A DNA stretch of 64,000 nucleotides, from the NCBI RefSeq assembly GCF_043195135.1, contig NZ_JBAFWP010000004.1. One strand, written 5' to 3'. Source of the stretch: NCEH01 sp043195135. GTDB taxonomy: Bacteria; Pseudomonadota; Alphaproteobacteria; Rhizobiales; Xanthobacteraceae. The notes below the pieces were generated by a model. That model saw only the letters and a program-made list of their open reading frames with translations, had not been told where the DNA came from and ran no database searches. A program made the position numbers and the translations under genes. Below, piece by piece: positions 1-9,549 of the stretch (position 1 is the stretch's first letter; every line of letters starts with the position of its first letter).

Positions 1-71
1 ACGGCAAACTCGAAGTTGTTCCCTCTCGTGTCTAGCGCAAAAAAAAATGCTTGCAAGCGGCTGCCCACTGC

Positions 72-91
72 GTGCAGAACACTGTATGCAC
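72..91. promoter_or_regulatory. Candidate operator upstream of the catabolic operon
   Basis: An inverted repeat GTGCA-N10-TGCAC lies 43 bases before the first gene of the operon, in the only non-coding stretch in front of it. Spacing and symmetry would suit a GntR or LacI dimer. No regulator gene is visible at this edge of the window, so the cognate protein is unknown. Confidence 0.3.
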
Positions 92-134
92 TTTGAGAGG
101 GCGGCGACAGATCGCCCCTTGGGAGGAGCCGAGC

Positions 135-1211
135 ATGGGATTTTCCGCCGCCATCAGCGGGCAGGATCGGTGTGTCATGGGCCTCGCCATGGGCGACCCC
201 GGTGGCATCGGCGCCGAGCTTGCCGCCAAGATGCTCACCGACCCCGTCGTCAGCGCCGCCATGCAGCTGGTGGTTCTTGGCAACCGGTGGATGCTGGATG
301 CCGGCGCGGCAACCTGCGGCGTCCACCTCGATCTTCCCGCCCTTCCGCTTGAGGGCTTGACGCGCGACGCCATCGCTGCCGTCGGCCGCCATCTGATGGT
401 GGAGGTGGGCGGGCCGGCCGATCTCAGCCACCTGCCGGCCGGCGAACCGACCCGCGAGGGCGGCGCCTTCGCGCTGGAGAATTTCCGCACCGGCATCCGC
501 CTCGCCCATGCGGGCGTGCTGGACGCGCTGTGCTTCACGCCCTTCAACAAATACGCGATGCGCCTCGCCTATCCCCCGTACCAGGACGAGATCGTCTTCA
601 TTTCGGAGATCCTCGGCCCGGGCACCGGGGTCGCGGAATTCAACGTCGCCGACATCTGGACCGGGCGCGTCACCTCCCATGTGCCGCTCTCGCAGGTCGC
701 CCCGCTCATCACCCGCGAGGCGGTGCTGGGGCGGCTCGTGATGACGGATCGCATCATGCGCGCCGGCGGGGTCGCCCATCCGAAGATCGCGGTGGCGGGG
801 CTCAATCCCCACGCCGGCGACAACGGCAATTTCGGCCGCGAGGAAATCGAGGTGATCGCCCCCGCCGTCGCCGAGGGCCGCGCCCGCGGCATCGATTGCG
901 ACGGGCCGTTCTCCCCGGACACGGTGTTCGTGCGCGCCAGCCGGGGCGACTTCAATTCCGTGCTGACCATGTATCACGACCAGGGTCAGATCGCGATGAA
1001 GCTGATGAATTTCGAGAAGGGCGTGGTCCTGTTCGGCGGCTTCCCCTTCCCCATCTGCACGCCGGCCCACGGCACCGCCTACGACATCGCGGGCGAAGGC
1101 AAGGCGCATCCGGGCGCCATGCGCGCCACGCTGCTGCTGGCCGCAAGCCTCGCATCCGGCAGGGCGGCCCCTGCCCCAATTGTGACGTCAAGCGCCGCCG
1201 CCTCCGCCTGA
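135..1211 (+). CDS. PdxA-family NAD-dependent 4-phospho-hydroxyacid dehydrogenase (PdxA2-like)
   Basis: The 358-residue protein has the PdxA fold signatures: MGDPGGIG near residue 19, and the three metal-binding histidines in HVPL (His182), NPHAGDNG (His226) and YHDQG (His281). The ATG at 135 is chosen because a strong Shine-Dalgarno GGGAGG lies 8 bases upstream; in-frame codons before it have no such site. PdxA proper acts in vitamin B6 synthesis, but PdxA2 paralogues oxidise and decarboxylate 4-phospho-D-threonate or -erythronate, and TphB relatives act on aromatic dihydrodiols. Heading a catabolic and transport operon favours a catabolic paralogue. The DUF1537 kinase that normally feeds PdxA2 is not in the window, so the substrate stays open. 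Confidence 0.85.
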   Translation: MGFSAAISGQDRCVMGLAMGDPGGIGAELAAKMLTDPVVSAAMQLVVLGNRWMLDAGAATCGVHLDLPALPLEGLTRDAIAAVGRHLMVEVGGPADLSHLPAGEPTREGGAFALENFRTGIRLAHAGVLDALCFTPFNKYAMRLAYPPYQDEIVFISEILGPGTGVAEFNVADIWTGRVTSHVPLSQVAPLITREAVLGRLVMTDRIMRAGGVAHPKIAVAGLNPHAGDNGNFGREEIEVIAPAVAEGRARGIDCDGPFSPDTVFVRASRGDFNSVLTMYHDQGQIAMKLMNFEKGVVLFGGFPFPICTPAHGTAYDIAGEGKAHPGAMRATLLLAASLASGRAAPAPIVTSSAAASA

Positions 1212-1250
1212 GGGGTCATCGAGCGACGAAGAATAAGGGAGATTGTTGTC

Positions 1251-2144
1251 GTGGATTCTTTCCCGATGGTAGACGCGCACGTCCATTTCTGGGATCCGAC
1301 CACCCAGAATTATCCCTGGCTGTGCGAGAAGCCGCTGATTCCGTTCCGCTACGGCGATTACTCGGCGATCTGCCGCAAATACTATCCCGAGGACTATAAG
1401 AAGGACGCCAAGGGCCACCAGGTGGTGAAGACCGTCTATATCGAGGCGGAATGGGACCCCACCGATCCCATCGGCGAGATGGAATTCATCGCCGAGATGC
1501 GCAAGCAGACCGGCTGGCCGAACGTCGCCGTCGGGCAGGCCTGGATGGACCAGCCCGATGTCGCCGAGGTGCTGGCGCGCCTCGCCGCCTTCCCGTTCGT
1601 GCGCGGCGTGCGCCACAAGCCCGTCGGCAGCAAGACGCCGGGCACCTCGGTGCAGAGCACCATGATGGACCCGGTGTGGCGGAAGGGCTTCGCGCGCCTG
1701 AAGGAAAACGGCCTCAGCTTCGATCTCCAGACCCATTGGTGGCACCTGGACGATGCCGCGGACCTCGCCCGCGCCTATCCCGACACGCAGATCATTCTGC
1801 TGCATTCCGGCCTGCCGGCGAACCGCAGCGAAAACGGCATCACCGGCTGGAAGGCCGCCATGCGCGCCTTCGCCAAGTGCCCGAACGTTGCGGTGAAGAT
1901 CTCCGGCATCGGCCTGCCGGGCATTCCCTGGACGGTGGAGAACAACCGCGACATCGTCCTCTCCATCATCGATTTCTTCGGCGTGGACCGCTGCATGTTC
2001 GGCAGCAACTTCCCGGTCGACAGCGTCTGCGGCGATCTCGATACGATCTTCAGCGGCTACAAGACCATCACCTCGGGCTTCTCCCTGGAAGAGCGCACCA
2101 AGCTGTTCCACGACAATGCGATCCGCTTCTATGCCATCGACTAG
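1251..2144 (+). CDS. COG3618 TIM-barrel amidohydrolase / lactonase
   Basis: The 297-residue protein opens with the metal-binding DAHVHFWDP motif and has the late GSNFPVD motif that carries the catalytic aspartate of this amidohydrolase group. Relatives include L-fuconolactonase and 2-pyrone-4,6-dicarboxylate lactonase, so hydrolysis of a sugar-acid lactone is a reasonable guess. The GTG at 1251 follows AGGGAG; an ATG at 1266 would give a protein five residues shorter that still keeps the first motif. Its end overlaps the start of the next gene, which supports translational coupling. Substrate is inferred only from neighbours. Confidence 0.8.
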   Translation: MDSFPMVDAHVHFWDPTTQNYPWLCEKPLIPFRYGDYSAICRKYYPEDYKKDAKGHQVVKTVYIEAEWDPTDPIGEMEFIAEMRKQTGWPNVAVGQAWMDQPDVAEVLARLAAFPFVRGVRHKPVGSKTPGTSVQSTMMDPVWRKGFARLKENGLSFDLQTHWWHLDDAADLARAYPDTQIILLHSGLPANRSENGITGWKAAMRAFAKCPNVAVKISGIGLPGIPWTVENNRDIVLSIIDFFGVDRCMFGSNFPVDSVCGDLDTIFSGYKTITSGFSLEERTKLFHDNAIRFYAID

Positions 2145-3036
2145 GCTCACATTCGCCTATATCGGCGTCGGCCTGATGGGCGGCCCCATGGCCGCGCGTC
2201 TCGTCGCGTGCGGGCACGAGGTGCACGCCTATGACGTCAGCGCCGAGCGCCTCGCCCAGGCCGTGGCTGCGGGCGCCCGGCCCGCTCTCGATCCCGCCGA
2301 TGCGGTGGCTGGCGCGACGGCCGTGCTGCTCAATTTGCCGACGCCGGCCGCGGTCGAGCAGGCGGTGTTCGGCCCGGACGGCGTCGCGCGGGTCATGCGC
2401 CCGCCGCAGGTGCTGGTGGATTTCTCCACCATCGAGGTGGAGCGCTGCCGCGCCTTCGCCGCCCGCCTTTCGGACCGGACCCGCTGCGCGTGGATCGACG
2501 CCCCGGTTTCCGGCGGTCCCCCCGCTTCGGCTGAAGGGAAACTCGCCGTCATGGCCGGTGGCCCGGACGGCGAGATCGCCCGCCTCGCGCCGCTGTTCGC
2601 CGACATTTCCTCGGCCTTCACCCATGTCGGGCCCACCGGTGCCGGGCTGACCGCCAAGATGGTCAGCCAATTGATGGTGTCCTGCCTCTATGTCGTGCTG
2701 GCGGAAGGCGCGAAGCTCGCCGAACGGGCGGGCATCGATGTGGCCCGCATTCCCGCCTGCGTCGCCGGCGGGCATGCGGACGGGGAATTGCTGCGCCAGA
2801 TCTTCCCGCGCTTCGCCGAGCGGGATTTCCGCCCGCGCGCCTATACCCGCCAGCTGGTCAAGGACATGCACATGGTGAAGGAGCTGGCGGACGCCGCCGG
2901 CGCCCCGACCCCCATGATGGACGAGGCGCTGCGCCTCTACGACCGCTACGTCGCCCTCGGCGGCAGCGAGCGCGACACCTCGGCCATTCTCGAACTCTAC
3001 GATCACGATGCGCAGCCGCGCCACGCTTCGGCGTGA
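2131..3036 (+). CDS. NAD(P)-dependent beta-hydroxyacid dehydrogenase (HIBADH family), divergent active-site motif
   Basis: A 301-residue member of the 3-hydroxyisobutyrate / tartronate-semialdehyde reductase family. It shows the Rossmann motif GVGLMGGPMA and the substrate-binding DAPVSGGP motif. The catalytic lysine is present in GAGLTAKMVSQ, but the usual asparagine pair (K-x-x-N-N) is replaced by Ser-Gln, unlike its paralogue directly downstream. The start overlaps the preceding stop; the ATG at 2131 is preferred, with 2116 as an alternative. Family members oxidise L-threonate, glycerate or hydroxyisobutyrate, consistent with an acid-sugar pathway. Confidence 0.83.
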   Translation: MPSTRLTFAYIGVGLMGGPMAARLVACGHEVHAYDVSAERLAQAVAAGARPALDPADAVAGATAVLLNLPTPAAVEQAVFGPDGVARVMRPPQVLVDFSTIEVERCRAFAARLSDRTRCAWIDAPVSGGPPASAEGKLAVMAGGPDGEIARLAPLFADISSAFTHVGPTGAGLTAKMVSQLMVSCLYVVLAEGAKLAERAGIDVARIPACVAGGHADGELLRQIFPRFAERDFRPRAYTRQLVKDMHMVKELADAAGAPTPMMDEALRLYDRYVALGGSERDTSAILELYDHDAQPRHASA

Positions 3037-3063
3037 GTGAGGCCCAGCGAAGGAAAGCTAGCG

Positions 3064-3999
3064 ATGTCTTCCAGCACCTCGAACCTCCCGCAGACCTACG
3101 GCTTCGTCGGGCTCGGCGCCATGGGCGCGGCCATGGTGGAGCGCGCGCGCGGCAAGGGCCTCGCCGTCCATGTCTATGATCTCGACCAGGGTGCCGTGGA
3201 GCGCGCCGTCGCGCTCGGCGCCACCGCCGCCGCCAGCCCGCGCGCGGTGGCCGACGTGGCCGAGATCGTCTTCTCGTCCCTGCCGACCCCGGCCATCGTG
3301 GAACATGTGGCGCTGGGCGAGAACGGCCTCTGCGACGGCGGCGCGCTGCGCCATTACATCGATATGTCCACCATCGGCCCGACCATGATCCGCCATGTGG
3401 CGGAGGTGCTCGGAAAGCGCGGCATCGCCACCCTGGATGCGCCGGTGAGCGGCGGCCCCATCGGCGTCGTCAACGGCACGCTGGCGGTGATGACCGCCGG
3501 CCCGAAGGCGACGGTGGAAAAGGCGCGCCCGTTCTTCGACAGCTTCGCCCGCACCGTGGTGGAGATCAGCACCGAGGTCGGCCAGGCGCAGACGGTCAAG
3601 CTTGCGAACAACATCCTCACCGCCACCAACATGATCGCCGTGGGCGAGGCGATGGCGTTCGCGGAGAAGGGCGGCATCGATCCCGCGCTGCTGTTCCAGG
3701 TGATCAATGCCGGCTCGGGCCGCTCCTGGGTGTCGGAAGTGGCCTATCCCAACTTCGTCGTGCCGCGCACCTACAACCAGAATTTCCGCACCGAGCTGAT
3801 GCACAAGGACGTGGTGCTGTGCCTGGAAGAGGCGGACCGCGCCGGCGTGCCCATGTGGCTCGGCGCCTCGGTGCGGCAGATGTGGCAGTTTTTCATGAGC
3901 CAGGGCATGGGCAAGGATGATTGCTCGCGCATCTCCGCGGTGATCGAGGACTGGGCCGGCGTCGAGCCGGCGCCCCCCAAGACGCGCGACGCGGCCTGA
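3064..3999 (+). CDS. NAD(P)-dependent beta-hydroxyacid dehydrogenase (HIBADH family), canonical paralogue
   Basis: A 311-residue HIBADH-family protein with GLGAMGAAM, DAPVSGGPIG and the canonical catalytic motif around VKLANN. The ATG at 3064 has AAGGAAAG upstream; a GTG at 3037 directly abutting the previous stop is less likely. Two adjacent dehydrogenases of one family in an operon usually act on different hydroxy acids or successive steps. The product could be a 2-keto acid or a semialdehyde from a C4 sugar acid. Confidence 0.85.
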   Translation: MSSSTSNLPQTYGFVGLGAMGAAMVERARGKGLAVHVYDLDQGAVERAVALGATAAASPRAVADVAEIVFSSLPTPAIVEHVALGENGLCDGGALRHYIDMSTIGPTMIRHVAEVLGKRGIATLDAPVSGGPIGVVNGTLAVMTAGPKATVEKARPFFDSFARTVVEISTEVGQAQTVKLANNILTATNMIAVGEAMAFAEKGGIDPALLFQVINAGSGRSWVSEVAYPNFVVPRTYNQNFRTELMHKDVVLCLEEADRAGVPMWLGASVRQMWQFFMSQGMGKDDCSRISAVIEDWAGVEPAPPKTRDAA

Positions 4000-4051
4000 G
4001 CCGCAGTCTTTTCACAATCCAACAGGCCACGCGAGGTGGCGGGAGCAGACC

Positions 4052-5356
4052 ATGCGGATACTCAAGGAAGGGCGCCAGAGCGCCGACAAGGCAGCCGACC
4101 AGGCCAAGGTGCGCGCCGTGGTGGAAGGCATTCTCGCCGACATCGAGGCGCGCGGCGACGAGGCGGTGCGCGCGCTTTCGGTGAAGTTCGACGGCTGGGA
4201 CCGCGCCGACTATCGCCTCACCGACCGCGAGATCCGCGACTGCCTGAGTGAGCTTTCGGCCCGCGATATCGAGGACATCAAGTTCGCCCAGGAGCAGGTG
4301 CGCAATTTTGCCCAGCACCAGCGCGCGGCGCTCCTGGACATCGAGGTGGAAACCCTGCCGGGCGTCGTGCTCGGCCATAAGAACATCCCGGTGAATTCGG
4401 TCGGCTGCTACGTGCCGGGCGGCAAATATCCGCTGCTCGCCTCCGCCCATATGTCCGTTGTCACGGCGAAGGTGGCGGGCGTGCCGAATATCGTCACCTG
4501 CGCCCCGCCGTTCCACGGCAAGCCGGCGCCCGCCATCGTCGCTGCCCAGCATCTCGCCGGCGCGGACGTGATCTATTGCTTCGGCGGTGTGCAGGCGGTC
4601 GGCGCCATGGCCATCGGCACCCAGACCATTTCGCCGGTGGACATGCTGGTCGGCCCCGGAAACGCCTTCGTCGCGGAAGCCAAGCGCCAGCTGTTCGGCC
4701 GTGTGGGCATCGACCTGTTCGCCGGCCCCACGGAAACCCTCGTCATCGCCGACGAGAGCGTGGATGCGGAAATGTGCGCCACCGACCTGCTCGGCCAGGC
4801 GGAGCACGGGCCCAACTCCCCCGCCATTCTCCTCACCAATTCCGAGAAGCTGGCGCGCGAGACCATGGCGGAGGTGGAACGCCTGCTGACCATCCTGCCC
4901 ACGGGCGAGATCGCCGCGAAATCCTGGGCCGATTACGGCGCCGTGATCGTGTGCGACGATTATGAGGAAATGGTCCGCGAGGCCGACCGCATCGCCTCCG
5001 AGCACGTGCAGGTGATGACCCGCGACCCGGATTATTTCCTCAACAACATGCGCAATTACGGCGCCCTGTTCCTCGGCCCGCGCACCAATGTGGCGTTCGG
5101 CGACAAGGTGATCGGCACCAATCACACCCTGCCGACGCTGGGCGCCGCCCGCTACACCGGCGGGCTCTGGGTGGGCAAGTTCATCAAGACCGTCACCTAC
5201 CAGAAGGTGCTCACCGACGCCGCTTCGGCGATGATCGGGGAATATTGCTCGCGCCTGTGCATGCTGGAAGGCTTCGCCGGCCATGCCGAGCAGGCCAACA
5301 TCCGCGTGCGGCGCTATGGCGGGCGCAATATCCCCTATGCCACGGCGGCGGAATAG
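4052..5356 (+). CDS. HisD-family dehydrogenase of a catabolic pathway
   Basis: The 434-residue protein is homologous to histidinol dehydrogenase and keeps its full catalytic set: zinc ligands Gln249 and His252 (QAEHGPNS), Asp351 (GDKVIGTNH) and His411, and the general base pair Glu317-His318. Dehydrogenation of an alcohol to an acid is therefore expected to be functional. The context is not histidine synthesis. HisD paralogues oxidise other alcohols to acids, for instance HpsN on 2,3-dihydroxypropanesulfonate. It lies 52 bases after the second HIBADH gene and is followed closely by two SDR genes. Confidence 0.85.
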   Translation: MRILKEGRQSADKAADQAKVRAVVEGILADIEARGDEAVRALSVKFDGWDRADYRLTDREIRDCLSELSARDIEDIKFAQEQVRNFAQHQRAALLDIEVETLPGVVLGHKNIPVNSVGCYVPGGKYPLLASAHMSVVTAKVAGVPNIVTCAPPFHGKPAPAIVAAQHLAGADVIYCFGGVQAVGAMAIGTQTISPVDMLVGPGNAFVAEAKRQLFGRVGIDLFAGPTETLVIADESVDAEMCATDLLGQAEHGPNSPAILLTNSEKLARETMAEVERLLTILPTGEIAAKSWADYGAVIVCDDYEEMVREADRIASEHVQVMTRDPDYFLNNMRNYGALFLGPRTNVAFGDKVIGTNHTLPTLGAARYTGGLWVGKFIKTVTYQKVLTDAASAMIGEYCSRLCMLEGFAGHAEQANIRVRRYGGRNIPYATAAE

Positions 5357-5365
5357 GGGGCGCAC

Positions 5366-6148
5366 ATGAACGTCCTCGACAGCACCGCGGGCGGCTACGC
5401 GCCCGCCTTCAACCTCACCGGCAAGCGCGCCCTCATCAGCGGCGCCGGGCGCGGCATCGGCCTCGCCTCGGCGCGCACGCTCGCGGCCATGGGCGCCCAT
5501 GTCACCCTCGCCGCCCGGACGGCGGACGAGATCGAAGCGGCGGCGGACGAGATCGCCCGCGCCGGCGGCTCGGCCGATACGCTGACCCTGGACGTGAGCG
5601 CGGTGGAGACCATTCCCGCCGCGCTGGAGGCACACGCGCCCTACGACATCCTGGTGAACAACGCCGGCACGAACCGCACCAAGCCGTTCCTCGACGTGCC
5701 GGTGGAGGATTTCGACGTCATCATGGGGCTCAACGTTCGGGCCGCCTATTTCATGGCGCAGGCGGTGGCGCGCGGCATGGTGGCGGCGGGCCGAGGCGGC
5801 TCGATCATCCACATGTCCTCGCAGATGGGCCATGTGGGCGCCGCCACGCGCACCGTCTATTGCGCCTCGAAATGGGCCATGGAGGGCATGAGCAAGGCCA
5901 TGGCGGTCGACCTCGCGCCCTACGGCATCCGCGTCAACACGCTGTGCCCGACCTTCATCGAGACGCCGCTCTCCGGGAATTTCCTGAGCAATCCCGCGTT
6001 CCGCGCCGAGGTGCTGAACAAGATCAAGCTCGGCCGCATCGGCAAGGTGGAAGACCTGATCGGCGCGGTGGTGTTCCTCGCCTCCGATGCCTCCGCCCTG
6101 ATGACCGGCTCGTCCCTCGTGATCGACGGCGGCTGGACCGCCGACTGA
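5366..6148 (+). CDS. SDR-family oxidoreductase (classical)
   Basis: A 260-residue classical short-chain dehydrogenase: cofactor motif GAGRGIG, structural NNAG, catalytic Ser in HMSSQ and YCASK. The start lies nine bases after the HisD-like gene, so they are cotranscribed. Proteins of this type oxidise sugar alcohols, gluconates or sugar-derived hydroxy acids. This gene carries the canonical Tyr/Lys that the three SDRs at 15.2-17.6 kb lack. Confidence 0.85.
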   Translation: MNVLDSTAGGYAPAFNLTGKRALISGAGRGIGLASARTLAAMGAHVTLAARTADEIEAAADEIARAGGSADTLTLDVSAVETIPAALEAHAPYDILVNNAGTNRTKPFLDVPVEDFDVIMGLNVRAAYFMAQAVARGMVAAGRGGSIIHMSSQMGHVGAATRTVYCASKWAMEGMSKAMAVDLAPYGIRVNTLCPTFIETPLSGNFLSNPAFRAEVLNKIKLGRIGKVEDLIGAVVFLASDASALMTGSSLVIDGGWTAD

Positions 6149-6177
6149 CGGCGCCGCCCACAAATGGAGTGTGTTTC

Positions 6178-6924
6178 ATGCTGCTCGAAGGCAAGGTCGC
6201 CATCATAACCGGTGCGGCCTCCGAACGCGGGATCGGCCGCGCCACGGCGAAGCGGTTCGCCGATGAAGGCGCGCGGGTGGTGATCGTCGATCTCGACGCC
6301 CTCGCCGCCGAAGCCGCCGCCGCCGCCCTCGGCGCCGCGCATCGCGGCTTCGCCTGCGACGTCGCCGACCCGGACCAGTGCCACGCGCTGATCGCCGCCG
6401 TGCTGGCGGAATACGGGCAGATCGACATCGTGGTGAATGCCGCGGGCGTCAGCCAGAGCGACAGCCTGATGGAGATCACGCAGGAGAAGTTCGACCTCGT
6501 GATCGACGTGAGCCTGCGCGGCAGCCTCAACATGTGCCAGGCGGCGGTGCCGCACATGCGCGAAAGCGGCGGCAGCATCGTGTGCTTCGGCTCCGTCGCC
6601 GCCCAGCGCGGCGGCGGCCTGTTCGGCGGGCCGCACTACGCCGCCGCCAAGGGCGGGGTGCACAGCCTGACGAAATCCCTGGCGCGCGAACTCGGCAAGG
6701 ACCGCATCCGCGTCAATGCCGTCTCGCCCGGGACCATCGATACCGACATCTTCCAGGGCAAGATGAGCGCGGAGCGCAAGGCGCAGATTGCCGCCGACAT
6801 CCCGCTCGGCCGCCTCGGCGCGGCGGACGACGTCGCCTGCGTCTGCCTGTTCCTGGCCTCCGACCTCGCCCGTTTCGTCACCGGCTCCATCCTCGACGTG
6901 AACGGCGGGCAATTCATCCACTGA
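6178..6924 (+). CDS. SDR-family oxidoreductase (classical)
   Basis: A 248-residue classical SDR with TGAASERGIG at the cofactor site, a conserved VNAAG, catalytic Ser in CFGS and YAAAK. The ATG at 6178 fits the family N terminus (LEGKVAIITG); the longer reading frame upstream is antisense-like and lacks domain similarity. It closes the enzyme part of the operon. An aspartate after the second beta strand (VDLD) points to NAD rather than NADP. Confidence 0.85.
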   Translation: MLLEGKVAIITGAASERGIGRATAKRFADEGARVVIVDLDALAAEAAAAALGAAHRGFACDVADPDQCHALIAAVLAEYGQIDIVVNAAGVSQSDSLMEITQEKFDLVIDVSLRGSLNMCQAAVPHMRESGGSIVCFGSVAAQRGGGLFGGPHYAAAKGGVHSLTKSLARELGKDRIRVNAVSPGTIDTDIFQGKMSAERKAQIAADIPLGRLGAADDVACVCLFLASDLARFVTGSILDVNGGQFIH

Positions 6925-6931
6925 CGCGTCC

Positions 6932-6952
6932 GGCCGGCGCGCGCCGCCGGCC
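6932..6952. other. GC-rich hairpin between enzyme and transporter genes
   Basis: GGCCGGCG pairs with CGCCGCCGGCC, allowing a bulge, in the 78-base gap between the second SDR and the ABC ATPase. There is no T-run, so it is more likely an mRNA-processing or stabilising hairpin than a terminator. Confidence 0.35.
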
Positions 6953-7002
6953 CAACACCACATCCGCGCCAACGCGGTTCGCACCAACAGGGAGATGAAG
7001 AC

Positions 7003-8052
<1,050 letters not shown>

Positions 8053-8117
8053 CTGCGCAACCGAAGCTCAAAAACAAGGGATCTCGCTTCCGAAGATCCT
8101 GGTGGGAGGAAAGCCTG

Positions 8118-9470
8118 ATGACACTGGACCGTCGAACATTCCTGACCGGGGCCGCCGGCGTCGGCCTTGCCGCAAGCACCGATCTTCTCTCCTTCGCGAA
8201 GGCCTGGGCCGCCACCAATTCCTGGACGCCCGAGGCGGGGTCCGAATTGCGGATCACGCGGTGGCGCCGCTATCTGGAGGCCGAGGACAAGGCCTTCATG
8301 GCGATCACCGAGGCCTTCACCAAGGCCACCGGCACCAAGATCACGGTGGTGTCCGAGAATTGGGACGACATCCAGCCCAAGGCCTCGGTGGCGGTGAACG
8401 TGGGCAGCGGCCCGGACATGTTCTGGGGCCTGTTCTCCCTGCCCCACCTGTTTCCGGACCATGCGGTGGACGTCACCGACGTCGCCACTTACCTCGGCGG
8501 CAAATACGGCGGCTGGATCGGCGCTTCGTCGACCTTCGGCCGCAGCGGCGACAAGTGGATCTGCATCCCGGTCGCGGTGAACGGCAATTATCTCAATTAC
8601 CGCATCTCCGCGGTGAAGAAGGCCGGGTTCTCCGAATTCCCGACCACCAACGCCGCCTTCCTCGAACTGTGCAAGGCGATGAAGGCCAACAACACCCCGG
8701 CCGGCCTGCCGCTCGGCCGCGCCACCGCCGACGCCAATGCGTGGCTGCACTGGGCGCTGTGGAGCCACAATGCCTCGCTGGTGGACGAGAAGGGCAAGGT
8801 CATCATCGACGCGCCGGAAACCGCCGATGCGCTGCGCTATGTGAAGGCGCTCTACGAGACCTTCCTGCCCGGCACCGCCTCCTGGCTCGACCCCACCAAC
8901 AATGCGGCGTTCGCGGCCGGCGAATGCTATCTCACCAACAACGGCTGCTCGATCTACCAGAACGCGCTGGCGCAATCGAAGGTGCCGGAGGGCGCGGACG
9001 CCGGCGCCAAGGAGCAGGCCGCCAAGATGGCGGCGCTCGCCGCCGACATGGACCATGCGGTCTATCCCATCGGCGTCGCCGGCAAGCCGACCGAGCTGCA
9101 ACTCGCCTTCCCGCTGGTGGCGTTCAAATACACCAAGTATCCGCAGGCCTGTAAGGCGTTCATGGCCTTCCTCATGGAAGCCAACCAGATGAACCCGTGG
9201 CTGGAAAGCTCGCGCGGCTATCTGACCCAGACGCTGAACGCCTATGATTCCAACCCGGTTTGGAATTCCGACCCGAAGATCAAGATCTTCCGCGAGGCCA
9301 CCGCCCGCAGCCTCTGGCCCGGCTTCCGCGGCGCGCTCGACCGGCGCGCGGCGGCCGCGCTGGCCGACTTCATCATCGTCGACATGTTCGCCTCCGTGGC
9401 GACCGGCCGCTCCAACGAGAAGGAAGCCATGGCGAACGCGGCGCGTTCGGCCCAGCGCATCTATCGCTGA
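8118..9470 (+). CDS. ABC transporter extracellular solute-binding protein (family 1), Tat-exported
   Basis: A 450-residue periplasmic binding protein. The N terminus DRRTFLTGAAG followed by a hydrophobic stretch is a twin-arginine (Tat) signal, implying export in folded form. The body resembles UgpB/MalE-like family 1 binding proteins. The ATG at 8118 follows GGGAGGAAA. A strong hairpin lies directly downstream, which in such operons usually raises the level of binding protein over permeases. Confidence 0.88.
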   Translation: MTLDRRTFLTGAAGVGLAASTDLLSFAKAWAATNSWTPEAGSELRITRWRRYLEAEDKAFMAITEAFTKATGTKITVVSENWDDIQPKASVAVNVGSGPDMFWGLFSLPHLFPDHAVDVTDVATYLGGKYGGWIGASSTFGRSGDKWICIPVAVNGNYLNYRISAVKKAGFSEFPTTNAAFLELCKAMKANNTPAGLPLGRATADANAWLHWALWSHNASLVDEKGKVIIDAPETADALRYVKALYETFLPGTASWLDPTNNAAFAAGECYLTNNGCSIYQNALAQSKVPEGADAGAKEQAAKMAALAADMDHAVYPIGVAGKPTELQLAFPLVAFKYTKYPQACKAFMAFLMEANQMNPWLESSRGYLTQTLNAYDSNPVWNSDPKIKIFREATARSLWPGFRGALDRRAAAALADFIIVDMFASVATGRSNEKEAMANAARSAQRIYR

Positions 9471-9491
9471 GCCGCCTCGCCCCTCGACCGG

Positions 9492-9516
9492 CCGCCCGGC
9501 GTTCCCCGCCGGGCGG
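9492..9516 (+). other. Stable intercistronic hairpin after the binding-protein gene
   Basis: CCGCCCGGCG and CGCCGGGCGG form a perfect 10-bp stem with a five-base loop, 22 bases after the binding-protein stop. No T-run follows. The position matches hairpins that protect the upstream mRNA of binding-protein genes or attenuate read-through. Confidence 0.6.
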
Positions 9517-9549
9517 TCCCGATGCCCGCGGACAGCGCAGAGAGCCAGG

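Noticed and set aside
48..352. Short + strand frame overlapping the start of the PdxA-like gene
   Set aside because: It lacks a ribosome-binding site and lies out of frame inside the real gene.
135..1211. Reading the PdxA homologue as vitamin B6 biosynthesis pdxA
   Set aside because: pdxA usually neighbours rsmA/surA; here it heads a sugar-acid-like operon.
4052..5356. Reading the HisD homologue as histidine biosynthesis hisD
   Set aside because: No other histidine gene is near and it sits in a catabolic/transport operon; a paralogue is more likely.
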